Source: Cellvibrio sp. pealriver | Lineage (GTDB): Bacteria; Pseudomonadota; Gammaproteobacteria; Pseudomonadales; Cellvibrionaceae | Length of the DNA: 64,000 nt | Assembly (NCBI RefSeq): GCF_001183545.1 | Contig: NZ_KQ236688.1 | Location: forward strand, 337,139-401,138 | Direction of reading: 5' to 3' | Part shown: positions 26,212-36,300 of the stretch, piece after piece | Layout of the letters: each line of letters begins with the position of its first letter | Numbering within the stretch: the stretch's first letter is position 1 | Position numbers and translations under genes: made by a program | Notes under the pieces: model-generated | Told to the model about the DNA's origin: nothing | The model's database searches: none | What the model saw: the letters and a program-made list of their open reading frames with translations, nothing else

Positions 26212-26541
26212 ATGTTTGTAAAACGTAATCCAACTGGTGAAATTATTGCCATCAGTAAAGTGGCAGACGGCAATATTGGCGAAGTCCTTGCCGATGACTC
26301 GCCCGAGCTGCTGCAATTTATCCAGAGTGAAAAGTCGCCTGAACAAATTGCGTTGGAGCAAACAGACCAGTCTATGGCGCGTGTAATGGAAGACGTTGTG
26401 GGTTTGTTGGTTGAGCAAGGTGTTATCCGTTTTACGGATTTACCCACAATCGCACAAGACAAATTATTAAATCGTCGTGAGTTGCGCGGTAAGCGAAAGG
26501 GCATAGAGTTGTTAGATGATGGCGACAACTTGCCTTTATGA
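26212..26541 (+). CDS. small conserved protein (annotated elsewhere as tryptophan synthase subunit beta-like)
   Basis: A 109-residue soluble protein starting at the ATG at 26212, with GAGG just upstream; longer readings would cross the terminator at 26143-26170. It begins MFVKRNPTGEIIAISKVADG and ends with VRFTDLPTIAQDKLLNRREL and an acidic LLDDGDNLPL. From memory, this matches a widespread short proteobacterial family that carries the name tryptophan synthase beta-like; nothing here suggests a PLP enzyme or any tryptophan function. It has its own terminator and converges on lapD. Function unknown. Confidence 0.75.
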   Translation: MFVKRNPTGEIIAISKVADGNIGEVLADDSPELLQFIQSEKSPEQIALEQTDQSMARVMEDVVGLLVEQGVIRFTDLPTIAQDKLLNRRELRGKRKGIELLDDGDNLPL

Positions 26542-26600
26542 AATCAATGATGAAAGCCGCACACAAAAACGGCTAGTGTTTAAAAAATCAATCAGCCAAT

Positions 26601-26636
26601 AAAAAACCGTTGTGAGAAGATCGCAACGGTTTTTTT
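26601..26636. terminator. bidirectional terminator between small gene and lapD
   Basis: Stem AAAAAACCGTTGTGA/TCGCAACGGTTTTTT (one G-U pair), loop GAAGA. It has A and T runs on both sides, between convergent genes. Confidence 0.9.
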
Positions 26637-26660
26637 ATTTGTGACACAACCGTGTCCAAC

Positions 26661-28574
26661 TTAAACAATATGCGTGCCGGTAAATCCATCCAGGCCAATT
26701 TTAATCAGCGTTTGTTGCTCTTCTTCACTGATTACGCCTTCGGCAATCATTTGAATACCCAATGAGTGCCCGAGTGTACAAAGACTTTGGACAAAACTCT
26801 GGCTGCTGATGTTGTGTTGTATATCGCGCACAATGGCGCTATCAATTTTCAAATAGGCCAAGCCCATATCTTGTAAATTAGCAAACTGGGTAAATTCCAA
26901 ACCTACGTGTTCCAAACCTACACGGCAGCCCAGTGTGCGTAAGCGGGTTGAAAAAGCGCGCAACTCTTCCAGGTGGCGTAGTGCGCAGACTTCAGGAAAT
27001 TCAATCCACAAGCGCGCGCTACAGTTGGGGTTTTCAGCTAGTAATAAAGCTGCTTGTTCACGGAAATTGACACTACAGAGCGATGCCGCCGACACATTGA
27101 TTGAAAGCGGAGTCGGGCAACGGTTTAATTCGGCGAGCGCGAGTTTTAATACCGCGATATCGACATCGGGCATAAGCCCCAAGCGTACTGCCCATGGCAT
27201 AAAATATCCGGCAGGTTTTAATGCTTCATCCAGCTGTAAGCGCACAGCAGCTTCTTCATGCAATAAATCCTGATTGCTTGTGCGCACCGGAAATTTTGCC
27301 AGCGACAGATTCTGTGATGATAGGGAATGGCTGATCGCATCGCGCCATTGGCTGAGATTGTGTTGTGCATAATCAATCTGATGTGGCGCAATTGTCACAA
27401 CAGCGCGATTGCCTTTTAGCTCTGCTTGCGCAAGAGCCCCATCGAGTTTGTGCAATATTTCATTGCACTTGTCACCATGATGAAAACTGCACAGTGCCAA
27501 AGGTGTGGCCACTTTATCAAAGCCTCCGGCAATCAATTGGAAATTGAGCGCTTGGGAAATTTCTGCGCTGATAATATCAATCGGCGTGTCGGTGGGGATC
27601 AGCAAACTAAAATCACTGCCGTTCAAACGCCCCGCATAACTATCGCGATGTTTGTTTTGGATATCGCTGAATACTCCGGCAATTGCACGCAGCAACTGAT
27701 CAACTTGTTGATGGCCTAAGCGATTGTTGAGGTCATGTAATTGCATGACTCGCGCAATTACCATCACACCGTTAGATTGCAATTCTTCGCTGGTTAATTG
27801 GGCATCCAACAAATTTAAAAAATGGGTGCGATTGGCAAGGCCGGTCAACATATCAGTCTGCGATTCACGTCTGAGTGATTCAAGTTGGCGGGCTTCTTTA
27901 TCCAGCATTTGTTTAACGCCTTGCGATAAGGTGTTCATCGCCCGAACCAGACGCTGAAATTCTTTGGTTCTCGGTTCTTCCGAGACAATAAAGCGGCGTT
28001 GGCCGATGGCTTCGGCCTGATCCACAATCAAATCCAATGGACGTGAAATATATTTCAGGATGAAACTACCGATCAAACCACTGAGCAGTGTTGCGATAAT
28101 AAACCAGTCCAATAAATTGCGTGTATTGCTCCACAGTGCTTCCACTGCATAACGCGAATGACTTTTTACAAGTAATGTCCCTGCTTGTTGCCAGCCATCT
28201 TGTATTTGCGCGATTCCGGGTGCTGCATCCAGTGCAACCCATCGCGCAAACCAAGCGGGAACCTGTGCCGCATCTTTATCATTATCTTCAAAATTGCGTG
28301 CGACAATCGGTTTGTTGTTAGCATCCTGAAACAGAATGTATTCGTAATGGCCTGCATCAAATTGTGCGGTGATCAATAACTCCAGCGTGACCGGATCTTT
28401 CTCTGGCATCTGTGAAATAGACAGGGCAAGGGAGTTGGCGTTATCGATATTTTTTAAACGCAATTGTTCTTGCAGATAAGTTTTTGCAGTCAGGATGCTG
28501 ATAATAAAATTACCGGCAAGCGCTAATAGCAACAGTAAAATAATGCCTATCCACAATTGTTTTATCAGTGACAT
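26661..28574 (-). CDS. lapD: LapD-type c-di-GMP receptor with degenerate GGDEF and EAL domains
   Basis: An inner-membrane inside-out signalling protein of 637 residues that, in Pseudomonas, binds c-di-GMP inside and captures the LapG protease in the periplasm. The order is: membrane helix (~7-28), periplasmic LapD/MoxY domain (~30-150, containing WVALDAAPGIAQIQDGWQQAG), second helix (~157-177), HAMP, GGDEF, EAL. The cyclase motif is replaced by LNGSDF. The EAL motif region reads EEAAVRL, and the DDFGTG loop is replaced by EHVGLEF, so neither activity should remain. The end EGVISEEEQQTLIKIGLDGFTG is typical EAL. It follows lapG by 48 bases on the same strand. Confidence 0.94.
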   Translation of the reverse strand: MSLIKQLWIGIILLLLLALAGNFIISILTAKTYLQEQLRLKNIDNANSLALSISQMPEKDPVTLELLITAQFDAGHYEYILFQDANNKPIVARNFEDNDKDAAQVPAWFARWVALDAAPGIAQIQDGWQQAGTLLVKSHSRYAVEALWSNTRNLLDWFIIATLLSGLIGSFILKYISRPLDLIVDQAEAIGQRRFIVSEEPRTKEFQRLVRAMNTLSQGVKQMLDKEARQLESLRRESQTDMLTGLANRTHFLNLLDAQLTSEELQSNGVMVIARVMQLHDLNNRLGHQQVDQLLRAIAGVFSDIQNKHRDSYAGRLNGSDFSLLIPTDTPIDIISAEISQALNFQLIAGGFDKVATPLALCSFHHGDKCNEILHKLDGALAQAELKGNRAVVTIAPHQIDYAQHNLSQWRDAISHSLSSQNLSLAKFPVRTSNQDLLHEEAAVRLQLDEALKPAGYFMPWAVRLGLMPDVDIAVLKLALAELNRCPTPLSINVSAASLCSVNFREQAALLLAENPNCSARLWIEFPEVCALRHLEELRAFSTRLRTLGCRVGLEHVGLEFTQFANLQDMGLAYLKIDSAIVRDIQHNISSQSFVQSLCTLGHSLGIQMIAEGVISEEEQQTLIKIGLDGFTGTHIV

Positions 28575-28622
28575 GGTCTGTGCCTTTTGGTATCAATTTT
28601 TGTCATTTGCATTCTTTGCATA

Positions 28623-29327
28623 TTAAAAGCCTTCCTCATGAACTCGTGCCAACAAGTCACGCCAGCGCGATAAGCGTGCAGTGGGGTCAGCAGTGGTTTC
28701 CTTATTACCTACCCACAAACCTTCGCTATTAAAGCTGAACACCGGGCGCAAATCCGGCCGTTGGTTTGCAGGTTCAATAGTGTTGATCAGGCTGTCGAGG
28801 ATCAATGGGGTTGCATCGGGTGTTGAGTAATAGCCCAACACCATATGCGCCTGGAAAATTTTGCTCTGGGCTCCGCCGATTTGCGCTTTAACATAAATCA
28901 AGCGCAACTGTTGGTCAGAAAAACCTAACTGCAACAAGCTGAGGTATTTCGCGATGGTGTAATCCTCGCAGTCACCCGCACGCATGCCCATCAGATCTAA
29001 TGGTGTTGCCCAGAAGTCTGATTTTTTCCACAGCACAACATCTTCCGTGTAGCGCACGTGGCGATTAAAAAATTGGTTAACCTGGATGAGTTTGTCTTCA
29101 GTGGAATTGCGGTTGGCATCGGCCAGCATTCGCTGCCAGGCATCGAGCAGCGCAATACCGTCATCACCATAACGGCTGCGCATGGATTCCTGCATTTTTT
29201 GCGGGTTAATATCGGCACTGACCAGCAGTGAAAGTCCGAGCAGCAAGAGCGGTAATTTAATGCGTAATGCCAGTGAGCCCGGCAATTTCCATGTGCTGCC
29301 GCGCGCAAAAAAACTAGGCAAACGCAT
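28623..29327 (-). CDS. lapG: LapG periplasmic cysteine protease (adhesin release)
   Basis: A transglutaminase-like cysteine protease (BTLCP/DUF920) of 234 residues. It cleaves LapA-type adhesins at a TAAG site and is held inactive by LapD at high c-di-GMP. The N-terminus has a signal sequence (LPLLLLGLSLLVSA). Catalytic residues are C120 in RAGDCEDYTIAKY, H161 in FQAHMVLGYY and D178 in LILDSL; the His-Asp spacing of 17 equals that of P. fluorescens LapG. It is the first gene of a lapG-lapD operon that converges, across one small gene, on the adhesin operon. The TAAG at residues 109-112 of the adjacent adhesin is its expected substrate. Confidence 0.95.
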   Translation of the reverse strand: MRLPSFFARGSTWKLPGSLALRIKLPLLLLGLSLLVSADINPQKMQESMRSRYGDDGIALLDAWQRMLADANRNSTEDKLIQVNQFFNRHVRYTEDVVLWKKSDFWATPLDLMGMRAGDCEDYTIAKYLSLLQLGFSDQQLRLIYVKAQIGGAQSKIFQAHMVLGYYSTPDATPLILDSLINTIEPANQRPDLRPVFSFNSEGLWVGNKETTADPTARLSRWRDLLARVHEEGF

Positions 29328-29557
29328 GCACTGGCTCCGCTAATGTCGGCTTGCCTGTAGCAATTGTGGGAGGGCGGGTAAAAAAATGCGGCATCTTGTT
29401 CTGGTAAGTATCAAATCATCAACATGCATCGCAGTATAGACAGTGATTTGATAGCGCGGTTTGAAAATTATTGCCGCGCTGGGTTTGGCCTATCCAGTGC
29501 TGAATGGGCCAGCAACCAAAGGTGATGTGGAAAAAGTAGGTGAACGCAGAGCAAGAG

Positions 29558-30277
29558 TCAGACGAAATACTCCGGGTGCTCCTGCGGAATCACCTCAAGA
29601 ATGTTGTATACATCTTTGAGATGCACGCTCATTGCCGCTGCCGCTTTTTCGGCTGAACCTTCTTTGATGGCTTTGATAATCGCACTGTGTTGATTGAGAA
29701 TGCGTTTGTACTGGCCGCTCACATGCAGGCTCAAATTGCGCACGCGATCCATATGGGCTTTTTCTGCCTCAATAAAAGACGCTACACGTGGGTATTGGGT
29801 AAAACCGGCCAGTGTTTGATGAAAATCATCGTCGAGATTCTGAAAGGCGAGTGCATCATCATCGGCGGCGGCGGTCTTTTGGTCGGTGATGATTTTTTCG
29901 CAGTGACTAACTGCTTCAAGACGAATGGCTTCATCGCTATTGGTCGCCAGCTGGGTGACTACAGCAACTTCAAGCGCTTCGCGGATAAAACGCGCTTCCA
30001 GAATTTTCTCCATGCTGAACTTGGATACATAAGTTCCGCGTTGGGGCAGCACCTCTACAAAACCAATATTGGCGAGTTGGATCAGTGCTTCGCGCACAGG
30101 GGTTCGGCTAACGCCAAATTGTTGCGCCAGAGCCGTCTCCGACACCATTTGTCCAGGGAGTAACTCCATACTGATGATGGAGTCGCGGATGAAACCAAAA
30201 ATCTGGCTGGCCGCGGGGCGGTCAAAGGACAGGCCTTTGGATTCAGGGCGCATATTTATTACAGGCTGTTTAGCCAC
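29558..30277 (-). CDS. GntR-family regulator, FadR/FCD subfamily
   Basis: A 239-residue DNA-binding regulator. It starts at a GTG (30277) supported by a GAGGAG ribosome site eight bases upstream. Residues ~20-85 form the winged helix (QIFGFIRDSIISMELLPGQM, SETALAQQFGVSRTPVREAL, FVEVLPQRGTYVS). Residues ~95-225 are the all-helical FCD ligand domain: D148 and histidines in DDDFHQTL, then QHSAIIKAIKEG and MSVHLKDV, which are the usual metal-binding positions. Such regulators sense small organic acids or sugar acids. No catabolic genes lie beside it, so its targets are elsewhere or include the small-RNA-like transcript upstream. Confidence 0.9.
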   Translation of the reverse strand: MAKQPVINMRPESKGLSFDRPAASQIFGFIRDSIISMELLPGQMVSETALAQQFGVSRTPVREALIQLANIGFVEVLPQRGTYVSKFSMEKILEARFIREALEVAVVTQLATNSDEAIRLEAVSHCEKIITDQKTAAADDDALAFQNLDDDFHQTLAGFTQYPRVASFIEAEKAHMDRVRNLSLHVSGQYKRILNQHSAIIKAIKEGSAEKAAAAMSVHLKDVYNILEVIPQEHPEYFV

Positions 30278-30474
30278 GTTTATCTCCTCGGATACTCAAT
30301 ATATCAGCGTAACCAGCTCAGGCCTGGGGCTCGATGCCGGGCAACCATGCCACAGACCTTGTGGGTAAACAACAAATGACATGAAAATTACCGCCCCAAA
30401 ATCTGGGGTTTAATGATGATCATTAGTAAACAAATATTCAACGATAAAACCAACTGAAATATCATAAAGTCATT

Positions 30475-30501
30475 TTGACAAAAAGCTTGACCTACTAGTA
30501 T
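30475..30501 (+). promoter_or_regulatory. promoter-like sequence for the candidate small RNA
   Basis: TTGACA (30475-30480) is a perfect -35 box, and TAGTAT (30496-30501) a plausible -10. The 15-bp spacing is shorter than ideal. It is upstream of a structured, terminator-ended stretch with no gene. Confidence 0.5.
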
Positions 30502-30507
30502 GCAAGG

Positions 30508-30607
30508 ATTAGGATTAACTCAATGTTCATTGGTTCATCGCCGATTTTCCAATGAGCAGGGGTTGTGTTTGACCTTTATTCTGGCGGAAGTTTTCCGCCA
30601 GTTTTTT
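30508..30607 (+). ncRNA. candidate small RNA, about 100 nt
   Basis: This intergenic stretch has the layout of a small RNA: a promoter-like sequence just upstream, a 9-bp stem GTTCATTGG/CCAATGAGC (30525-30533 with 30549-30557, one G-U), a single-stranded link, then a strong intrinsic terminator. No open frame with a ribosome site fits. It lies on the plus strand between two leftward genes (gntR and the DUF349 gene), so it is not a leader of either. I do not recognise an Rfam family. The 5' end is estimated from the -10 box. Confidence 0.5.
30581..30607 (+). terminator. strong intrinsic terminator
   Basis: Perfect 9-bp stem CTGGCGGAA/TTCCGCCAG with a GTT loop and a T6 tail. It ends the candidate small RNA; no protein gene upstream on this strand needs it. 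Confidence 0.9.
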
Positions 30608-30698
30608 CTTGAAGTAGTTTTGAGTTATCCCGTTGACTGCGTAATGCAGTGTTTATCGTTGTACATGAATCTCTCTTGTATTTTCGGATATTCCGTCA

Positions 30699-30730
30699 GG
30701 CAGCTCTGTAATAGCAGAGCTGCCTTTTTT
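30699..30730 (+). terminator. second plus-strand intrinsic terminator
   Basis: Perfect 10-bp stem GGCAGCTCTG/CAGAGCTGCC, loop TAATAG, T6 tail. It is only plus-strand competent (no A-run on the left), and 92 bases beyond the first terminator. It could end a second short transcript or catch read-through before the convergent DUF349 gene. Confidence 0.85.
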
Positions 30731-30741
30731 ATTTATCGGGA

Positions 30742-33333
30742 TTATTTATCCTGAGATTGAGCTGCCAGTTTACGGCAGTGATCAAAGCGCTTCCAAAGTG
30801 GCTCGTAAGTATCGTCAGCGACACCACCCAAACCAATCCATTCGACTAACAATGCGTGAAAAGACGATGGCTCGAAGCGGCTATCGCGCTGACCAAAAGC
30901 GACCTGCATTTGTTTGACTTGGTATTCCATGCGGCTTTGTTTATCGCTGTCGGGCGATTCCTGACCGGTAACAATTTCAGCGCGTATGCTCAGTGTGCGC
31001 AATAGTTCAGCGTTGGCTGCCTGGCTTTCACGTGTCAATTCATTTGCCTTGGCCAAGCGTTGTTGCAGCGCACTGAGTGTGCCATTCGGCCAGCGTGGTG
31101 TGTCGGCCAGTAACTTATCCAATGCCGATTTTTGCACTGCCAATTGCTCTGCCGGTTGTTGTGCCAGTATTGCCAATTCATATTGACGTGTTGCATCCAG
31201 AGCAGAGAACAAATCTGCCCAACGCTGTTCTTCGGCTTTTGTCTTTGCGGTATTGCGCTGGGTGTTGATGGCGGCAATGCCTGCATGAAATTTATTGTGC
31301 AGTTGCTTGGCTGCTTCTTTTGGAAGTTCCAGATCATTAAATTGAACGGTAATGTTATCGATGTCGGCTTTTGCCGCCGCAATTGCTTCCAAACTTTGTC
31401 CTGCAATAGCGTGCAGTTGTGCAATCAATTGTTCTGCCTGGGCAATAATTGCCTGACGCTGTTCTTTAGCTGCTTCAAACGCCTGGTTGCGCAGTGCAAA
31501 CACAGCATCACAATGTTTGCGGAACTCTTGCCACAGCTGCTGATCTTCTTTGTGCCAACTTTTGCCAATCGCTTTCCATTGAGCTTGCAATTGTTTAACG
31601 GTTTCCGTTGCTGAGCGGCTGTCTGTACTGTTTAGCAATAACTGGGCTTGCTCAACCAACGCTTGCTTGGCGTTTTTGTTCTGCTCATATTCAGCGGTAA
31701 TTTTATTGAACAATTGTTCCATCAGGTTTTCGAATTCTTTCTGTAGTTCATTGCCGGCTTTACGCGGTACAGGCCAATAGTTTTGCCATTCGGCGCGTGC
31801 AGTTTTCAATGTCTGTTCAACATCTTTCCAGACGGCATTGGCAAAATCGTAACCCTGTAAATATTGTTGCAGTTGTTTAACCAGCTCGCGGCGCTTTTCC
31901 AAATTGTTGTCGCGCTCTGCAGCTTGTGCTTCAAAAAAATCTTTACAGGGTGCGTAAGCAATAGCAGACGCTTGCTGGAATTGTTGCCATAGTTCGTCAT
32001 CTTGTTGCTGTACACCTTTGCTCACTTCTTTCCAACTATCTTGTAATTCATGGATTTTGGTGGCGAGTGTTTCAGGGTTCATACTGCTGTTTGCCAGTGA
32101 TTGCATTTGCGCAATCAACGCTTCTTTTTTGGGAGTAACGGCGAATTCATGCCAGTCTCCTAGTTTGGCTAGCTGCGCTTCAAAGTCGTCGATTTTGTTT
32201 TGGATTCCTTTCGGAATGTCGGCAAGCTGGCTACGTTTTTCCTGCAGTTCTTTTTGGATTGCGCGCGCTTTACGCACAAACCCTTGTTCTGCAGCCCATA
32301 GACCCTTGCGTGCAAGTTCACTGAAATCGCGCATTGCATTTTTGGCAGCTTGCTCTGCCTGATGGCGCTGTGCCCAAAGTGCATCCATTTTTGCTTTGGC
32401 TTCAGTTAAGGCTTCGGGCAATTCATCGCCAAGATCTTTGGCAGATTTCATAAGTTGTTGCAACTTCTGCTGGGTGCTTTTTACCAGATCAGAATCTTCT
32501 ACTTGTTCCAGTTTTTCAGTCAGCTGTTTAACCGTTCCAGAGGTTTTGATCTGGTCGATCAAATTCAATGTTTGTTGTTTACGCTGTTCAAATTCTTTGG
32601 TGAGTTTTTCCAGCGGTAAATGACGATTCGCAGCCAAACGTACAGCATTGCTTAATTCGTGTATTTTTACTTCATAGTTGGCATTCAGCAGATCATCAAC
32701 ATGGCTTGTACTGTAAATATCGGCGGCCAATTTTTTCAAGCTGGAGAGTGCTTCTTCGGCCAGTTGCAGGGCTTGCTTATCAAGCGCTTGTTTTTCTTCT
32801 TCATCTGCAATCGCTTGCGCTTGTGCGTTGATTTTTGCCTCGCAAGCAGCAAGCGCTGCTTGATAGCGGGATTGGACAATAATGGAAACCTGCCCAAGAT
32901 TGTCCCATTCACTTTGCAGTACGTCCAGTTTGGCTTTGAAGAGTGCGTCGGCGTCGAATTGGGCGTGACGTTCAATTTTCTCGCAAATACGTTCTGCGCT
33001 GGCTTCCAGTTCTGCGATTTTTGCGTCTTCTGCTTTAAATACGTCCAACTTGGTTTTTACGATTTTAAAGACATTTTTATCTTTGGTTTTTACTACCTTG
33101 GCAAGTTGTTCCAATATTTCACGGCTATGAATTTTTTCTGCTGCAGCTTGGCGTAATTGGCTGGTAGCCCCATCGCTTGCCAACTTGAGTAATTCACTTT
33201 CATCGTTGGTTTGCTCAACGACATCCAGCGTAATAACCGGCTTCGGTGCTTTAGGTTCTGCTACCGGAATAGGTGCTGCCTTGATGGGTTCAACTTTGGG
33301 TTTGGCACCAAACAATTTGCGTAATAATTTCAT
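30742..33333 (-). CDS. DUF349-repeat coiled-coil protein
   Basis: A large cytoplasmic protein of 863 residues, almost wholly helical, without signal peptide or membrane helices. It has several DUF349 repeats (recognised by W..l......a...R......W..F..a.d motifs, e.g. LQAQWKAIGKSWHKEDQQLW and WQNYWPVPRKAGNELQKEFE) and long Q/A/E/K-rich coiled coils. The first ~35 residues include a short basic LLRKLFGAKPKVEP stretch. DUF349 proteins are common in gammaproteobacteria but have no firm function. It is a single gene with an ATG at 33333, and lies just downstream of the ydiJ-type gene (38-base gap), so the two may be co-transcribed. Confidence 0.88.
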   Translation of the reverse strand: MKLLRKLFGAKPKVEPIKAAPIPVAEPKAPKPVITLDVVEQTNDESELLKLASDGATSQLRQAAAEKIHSREILEQLAKVVKTKDKNVFKIVKTKLDVFKAEDAKIAELEASAERICEKIERHAQFDADALFKAKLDVLQSEWDNLGQVSIIVQSRYQAALAACEAKINAQAQAIADEEEKQALDKQALQLAEEALSSLKKLAADIYSTSHVDDLLNANYEVKIHELSNAVRLAANRHLPLEKLTKEFEQRKQQTLNLIDQIKTSGTVKQLTEKLEQVEDSDLVKSTQQKLQQLMKSAKDLGDELPEALTEAKAKMDALWAQRHQAEQAAKNAMRDFSELARKGLWAAEQGFVRKARAIQKELQEKRSQLADIPKGIQNKIDDFEAQLAKLGDWHEFAVTPKKEALIAQMQSLANSSMNPETLATKIHELQDSWKEVSKGVQQQDDELWQQFQQASAIAYAPCKDFFEAQAAERDNNLEKRRELVKQLQQYLQGYDFANAVWKDVEQTLKTARAEWQNYWPVPRKAGNELQKEFENLMEQLFNKITAEYEQNKNAKQALVEQAQLLLNSTDSRSATETVKQLQAQWKAIGKSWHKEDQQLWQEFRKHCDAVFALRNQAFEAAKEQRQAIIAQAEQLIAQLHAIAGQSLEAIAAAKADIDNITVQFNDLELPKEAAKQLHNKFHAGIAAINTQRNTAKTKAEEQRWADLFSALDATRQYELAILAQQPAEQLAVQKSALDKLLADTPRWPNGTLSALQQRLAKANELTRESQAANAELLRTLSIRAEIVTGQESPDSDKQSRMEYQVKQMQVAFGQRDSRFEPSSFHALLVEWIGLGGVADDTYEPLWKRFDHCRKLAAQSQDK

Positions 33334-33371
33334 AGTCGTGGCTCGTCAGTCAGTGATGGTAGTAATGAGTG

Positions 33372-36300
33372 TTACAGAAGTTGTTGCAATAAAATTTGTA
33401 CCGGGTGCGGCAGCTTTAGGTTATCAATGCGCTTGGTTTGGCTGCGGCAGGAGTAACCGGTGGCAGTTAACTTTCCACTGTTTGCGGGATTGTTAACAAC
33501 TTGCGACCAGGAAAGTGAGTAGATTTTTTTGGAGGTTTCCACATTGCTGGTTTCGTGGCCATACGTGCCTGCCATGCCGCAGCAACCGGTTTCAATCACA
33601 TTCAGTTTTTGGCCCAGTGTGTTGAATATGGTCTGCCAATCTTTAATCGAACTTACGGCATTGGTTTTTTCGGTGCAGTGCGCAAGCAGTGAAAAATCGG
33701 CGCTTTTGAACTCGCGTGTTTTTTCGCTGAGCTGCTCGCTTTGTTTGGCCAGCCATTCCTGTATTAGTTGCACTTTGGGTGCGTTATCGCCTAATACTTT
33801 TTTATATTCCGCGCGGTAAGCCAACGTCATTGCGGGCTCTATACCAACTAATGGAATTCCCGAAGAGGCAAGACCGTTCAATTGTGTTGCATTTGCATCG
33901 GCGGCTTTGGCAAACGCTTTTAAAAAGCCGTGGACTTGTAAAGGCTTTCCATTCGGTTTAAAGGGGGCGAGCAGGGGAACAAAGCCCAGTTTTTTAAGCA
34001 GTGTCAATGTATCAATCACCAACGGTGTTTCAAAATAACTGGTGAAGGCATCTTGCACCAAAATAACTGCGCGGGATTTTTCACTGGCAGACAGTTGTGC
34101 GATGTTTTCAAGGGTGGCGTAATTTACATCGAGCTTTTGCGCTGCAGTGTGTAAGTTGATACCGGTTAACAGCGGGCTGTCTACCATACCGATAAAGCGC
34201 GCCATAAAGCGTTGCATAAATTGCGGCTTCATCACCAGGTTGTATGCCCAAGGCATTTTAGCGAGTGTAGGAATCATAAATTCCAGACCGCCGATGAAAT
34301 AATCTTTTAACGGACGCAAGTAGCGGCTGTAATAAAGCTCCAAAAATTTTGCGCGAAATTCTGGCACATCCACTTTGATAGGACACTGACCAACGCAGGA
34401 CTTGCACGCAAGACAGCCCATCATGGAATCGTGTACTTCATGAGAGAAATCATATTCGCCCTTGCGCTTACCGAGCGTATTGATTACACGTGCAGGTAAG
34501 CCAAACACAAAGCTGGCGCGCTTGAGTTTTTTACTTTCTTCTACTGCGTTAACGCCGCGTTCACTCATTTGTTTGAGCCATTCACGCATTAATGATGCAC
34601 GGCCTTTCGGTGAATGTTTGCGTTCGCGTGTGCCTTTCCAGCTCGGGCACATAGCATCATTCGGATTCCAGTTGTAGCAGAGGCCATTGCCATTGCAGTG
34701 CATGCCTTCGCTGTAACCTTCCCATACTTGTACCGGAATTTTTCTATCGATCTGGCCGCGTGTTGGCACACCGTCAATTTTTAACAATGCGATATCAGCA
34801 GATGGTGTCGCAATTTTTCCGGGATTTAATTGGTTGCGCGGGTCAAACGCGGCTTTGATGCGTTGAATTTGTGGATAGAGCTCGCCAAAAAATGCCGGCG
34901 CATATTCCGAGCGAACGCCCTTGCCGTGTTCACCCCACAGCAGGCCATTGTATTTTTGGGTAAGTGCGACCACTTTATCGGTAATTACACGCACCATCTT
35001 TTCTTGTGCAGGATCTTTCATGTTGAGCGCCGGGCGCACATGCAAAACACCTGCGTCTACATGGCCGAACATGCCATAGGTTAGTTTGTGCTCATCCAAC
35101 ACTGCGCGGAATTCAAAAATAAAATCCGCCAGGTTTTCCGGTGGTACAGCGGTGTCTTCAACAAACGGAACCGGGCGGATTTCTCCTTCGACGTTACCGA
35201 GTAGTCCCACGGCTTTTTTGCGCATTCCCCAGATTTTATTGACCGCATCATTACCCCATGCGATGGAGTAACTAATGCGCCCTGTGCTGCTGTCTTGCGC
35301 TGCTTGGTCTAATAAATCAGTCAGTTTTTTTACATCTGCTTTGAGTGCATCATCGGAATCAGCCGTGTATTCAACCAGATTGATTCCCTGGATTTTTTCA
35401 CCGCTTTCCGGTGCAGGGAAAAATTCAGACACGCTATGCCATACGATATCGTTCATCGCCAGATTCAATACTTTTGAATCGACGGTTTCGATAGAGGTTG
35501 GATCGGCTTTCATGAGTTGCGTGGCATCGCGCAGCGCGACGTTGAAATCGCGATAATTCACATTAATCAGCGCACTACATTTTGGAATAGGCAATAAATT
35601 GATTTTCGCCTCGGTGATAAAACCGAGCGTGCCTTCACTGCCGCACAAAATATTGTTGAGATTGAATCGCCCCTGTTCATCGCGGATATGTGCCAGGTCG
35701 TAGCCGGTGAGGCAGCGATTTAATTTGGGAAACTTTTGTTCAATAAGCGCATGATGCTCACGTTGGATCGCATCAATAACGCGGTGCACTTCGCCCACGC
35801 GGTCTTCGCGCCGCCATAAATCTTCCAGCGTCTTTTCATCAATTGCGGACGATGTCCATTCGGTGCCATCGAGCAGTACGGTTGTTAATTCCAATACGTG
35901 ATCGCGGGTTTTTCCATAGCGACAAGAGCCTTGGCCTGATGCATCGGTATTGATCATGCCGCCGATGGTCGCGCGATTGCTGGTGGAAAGCTCCGGAGCA
36001 AAAAATAATCCGTGCGGTTTGATCGCCGCATTCAGTTGGTCTTTGACGACACCACATTGAACGCGCACCCAGCGCTCTTCAACATTGATTTCCAGAATCT
36101 GGTTCATGTATTTGGATGTGTCTATTACCAAACCATCGGTCAGCGATTGACCATTGGTACCAGTACCGCCACCGCGCGGGCTGAGCACGATATTTTGGAA
36201 TTGCGGTTCCTGGCTGAGTTTGGCAATACGCACCAGATCAGCGGTATCACGCGGGTAGAGCACGCCTTGCGGCAACACTTGATAAATGGAGTTATCGGTC

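Noticed and set aside
26212..26541. Tryptophan biosynthesis role for the small conserved protein
   Set aside because: The name used for this family is misleading; it is about 109 residues, has no PLP lysine context and no trp neighbours.
30500..30754. 84-codon open frame on the plus strand over the candidate small RNA
   Set aside because: It reads straight through two strong terminators and has no ribosome site.
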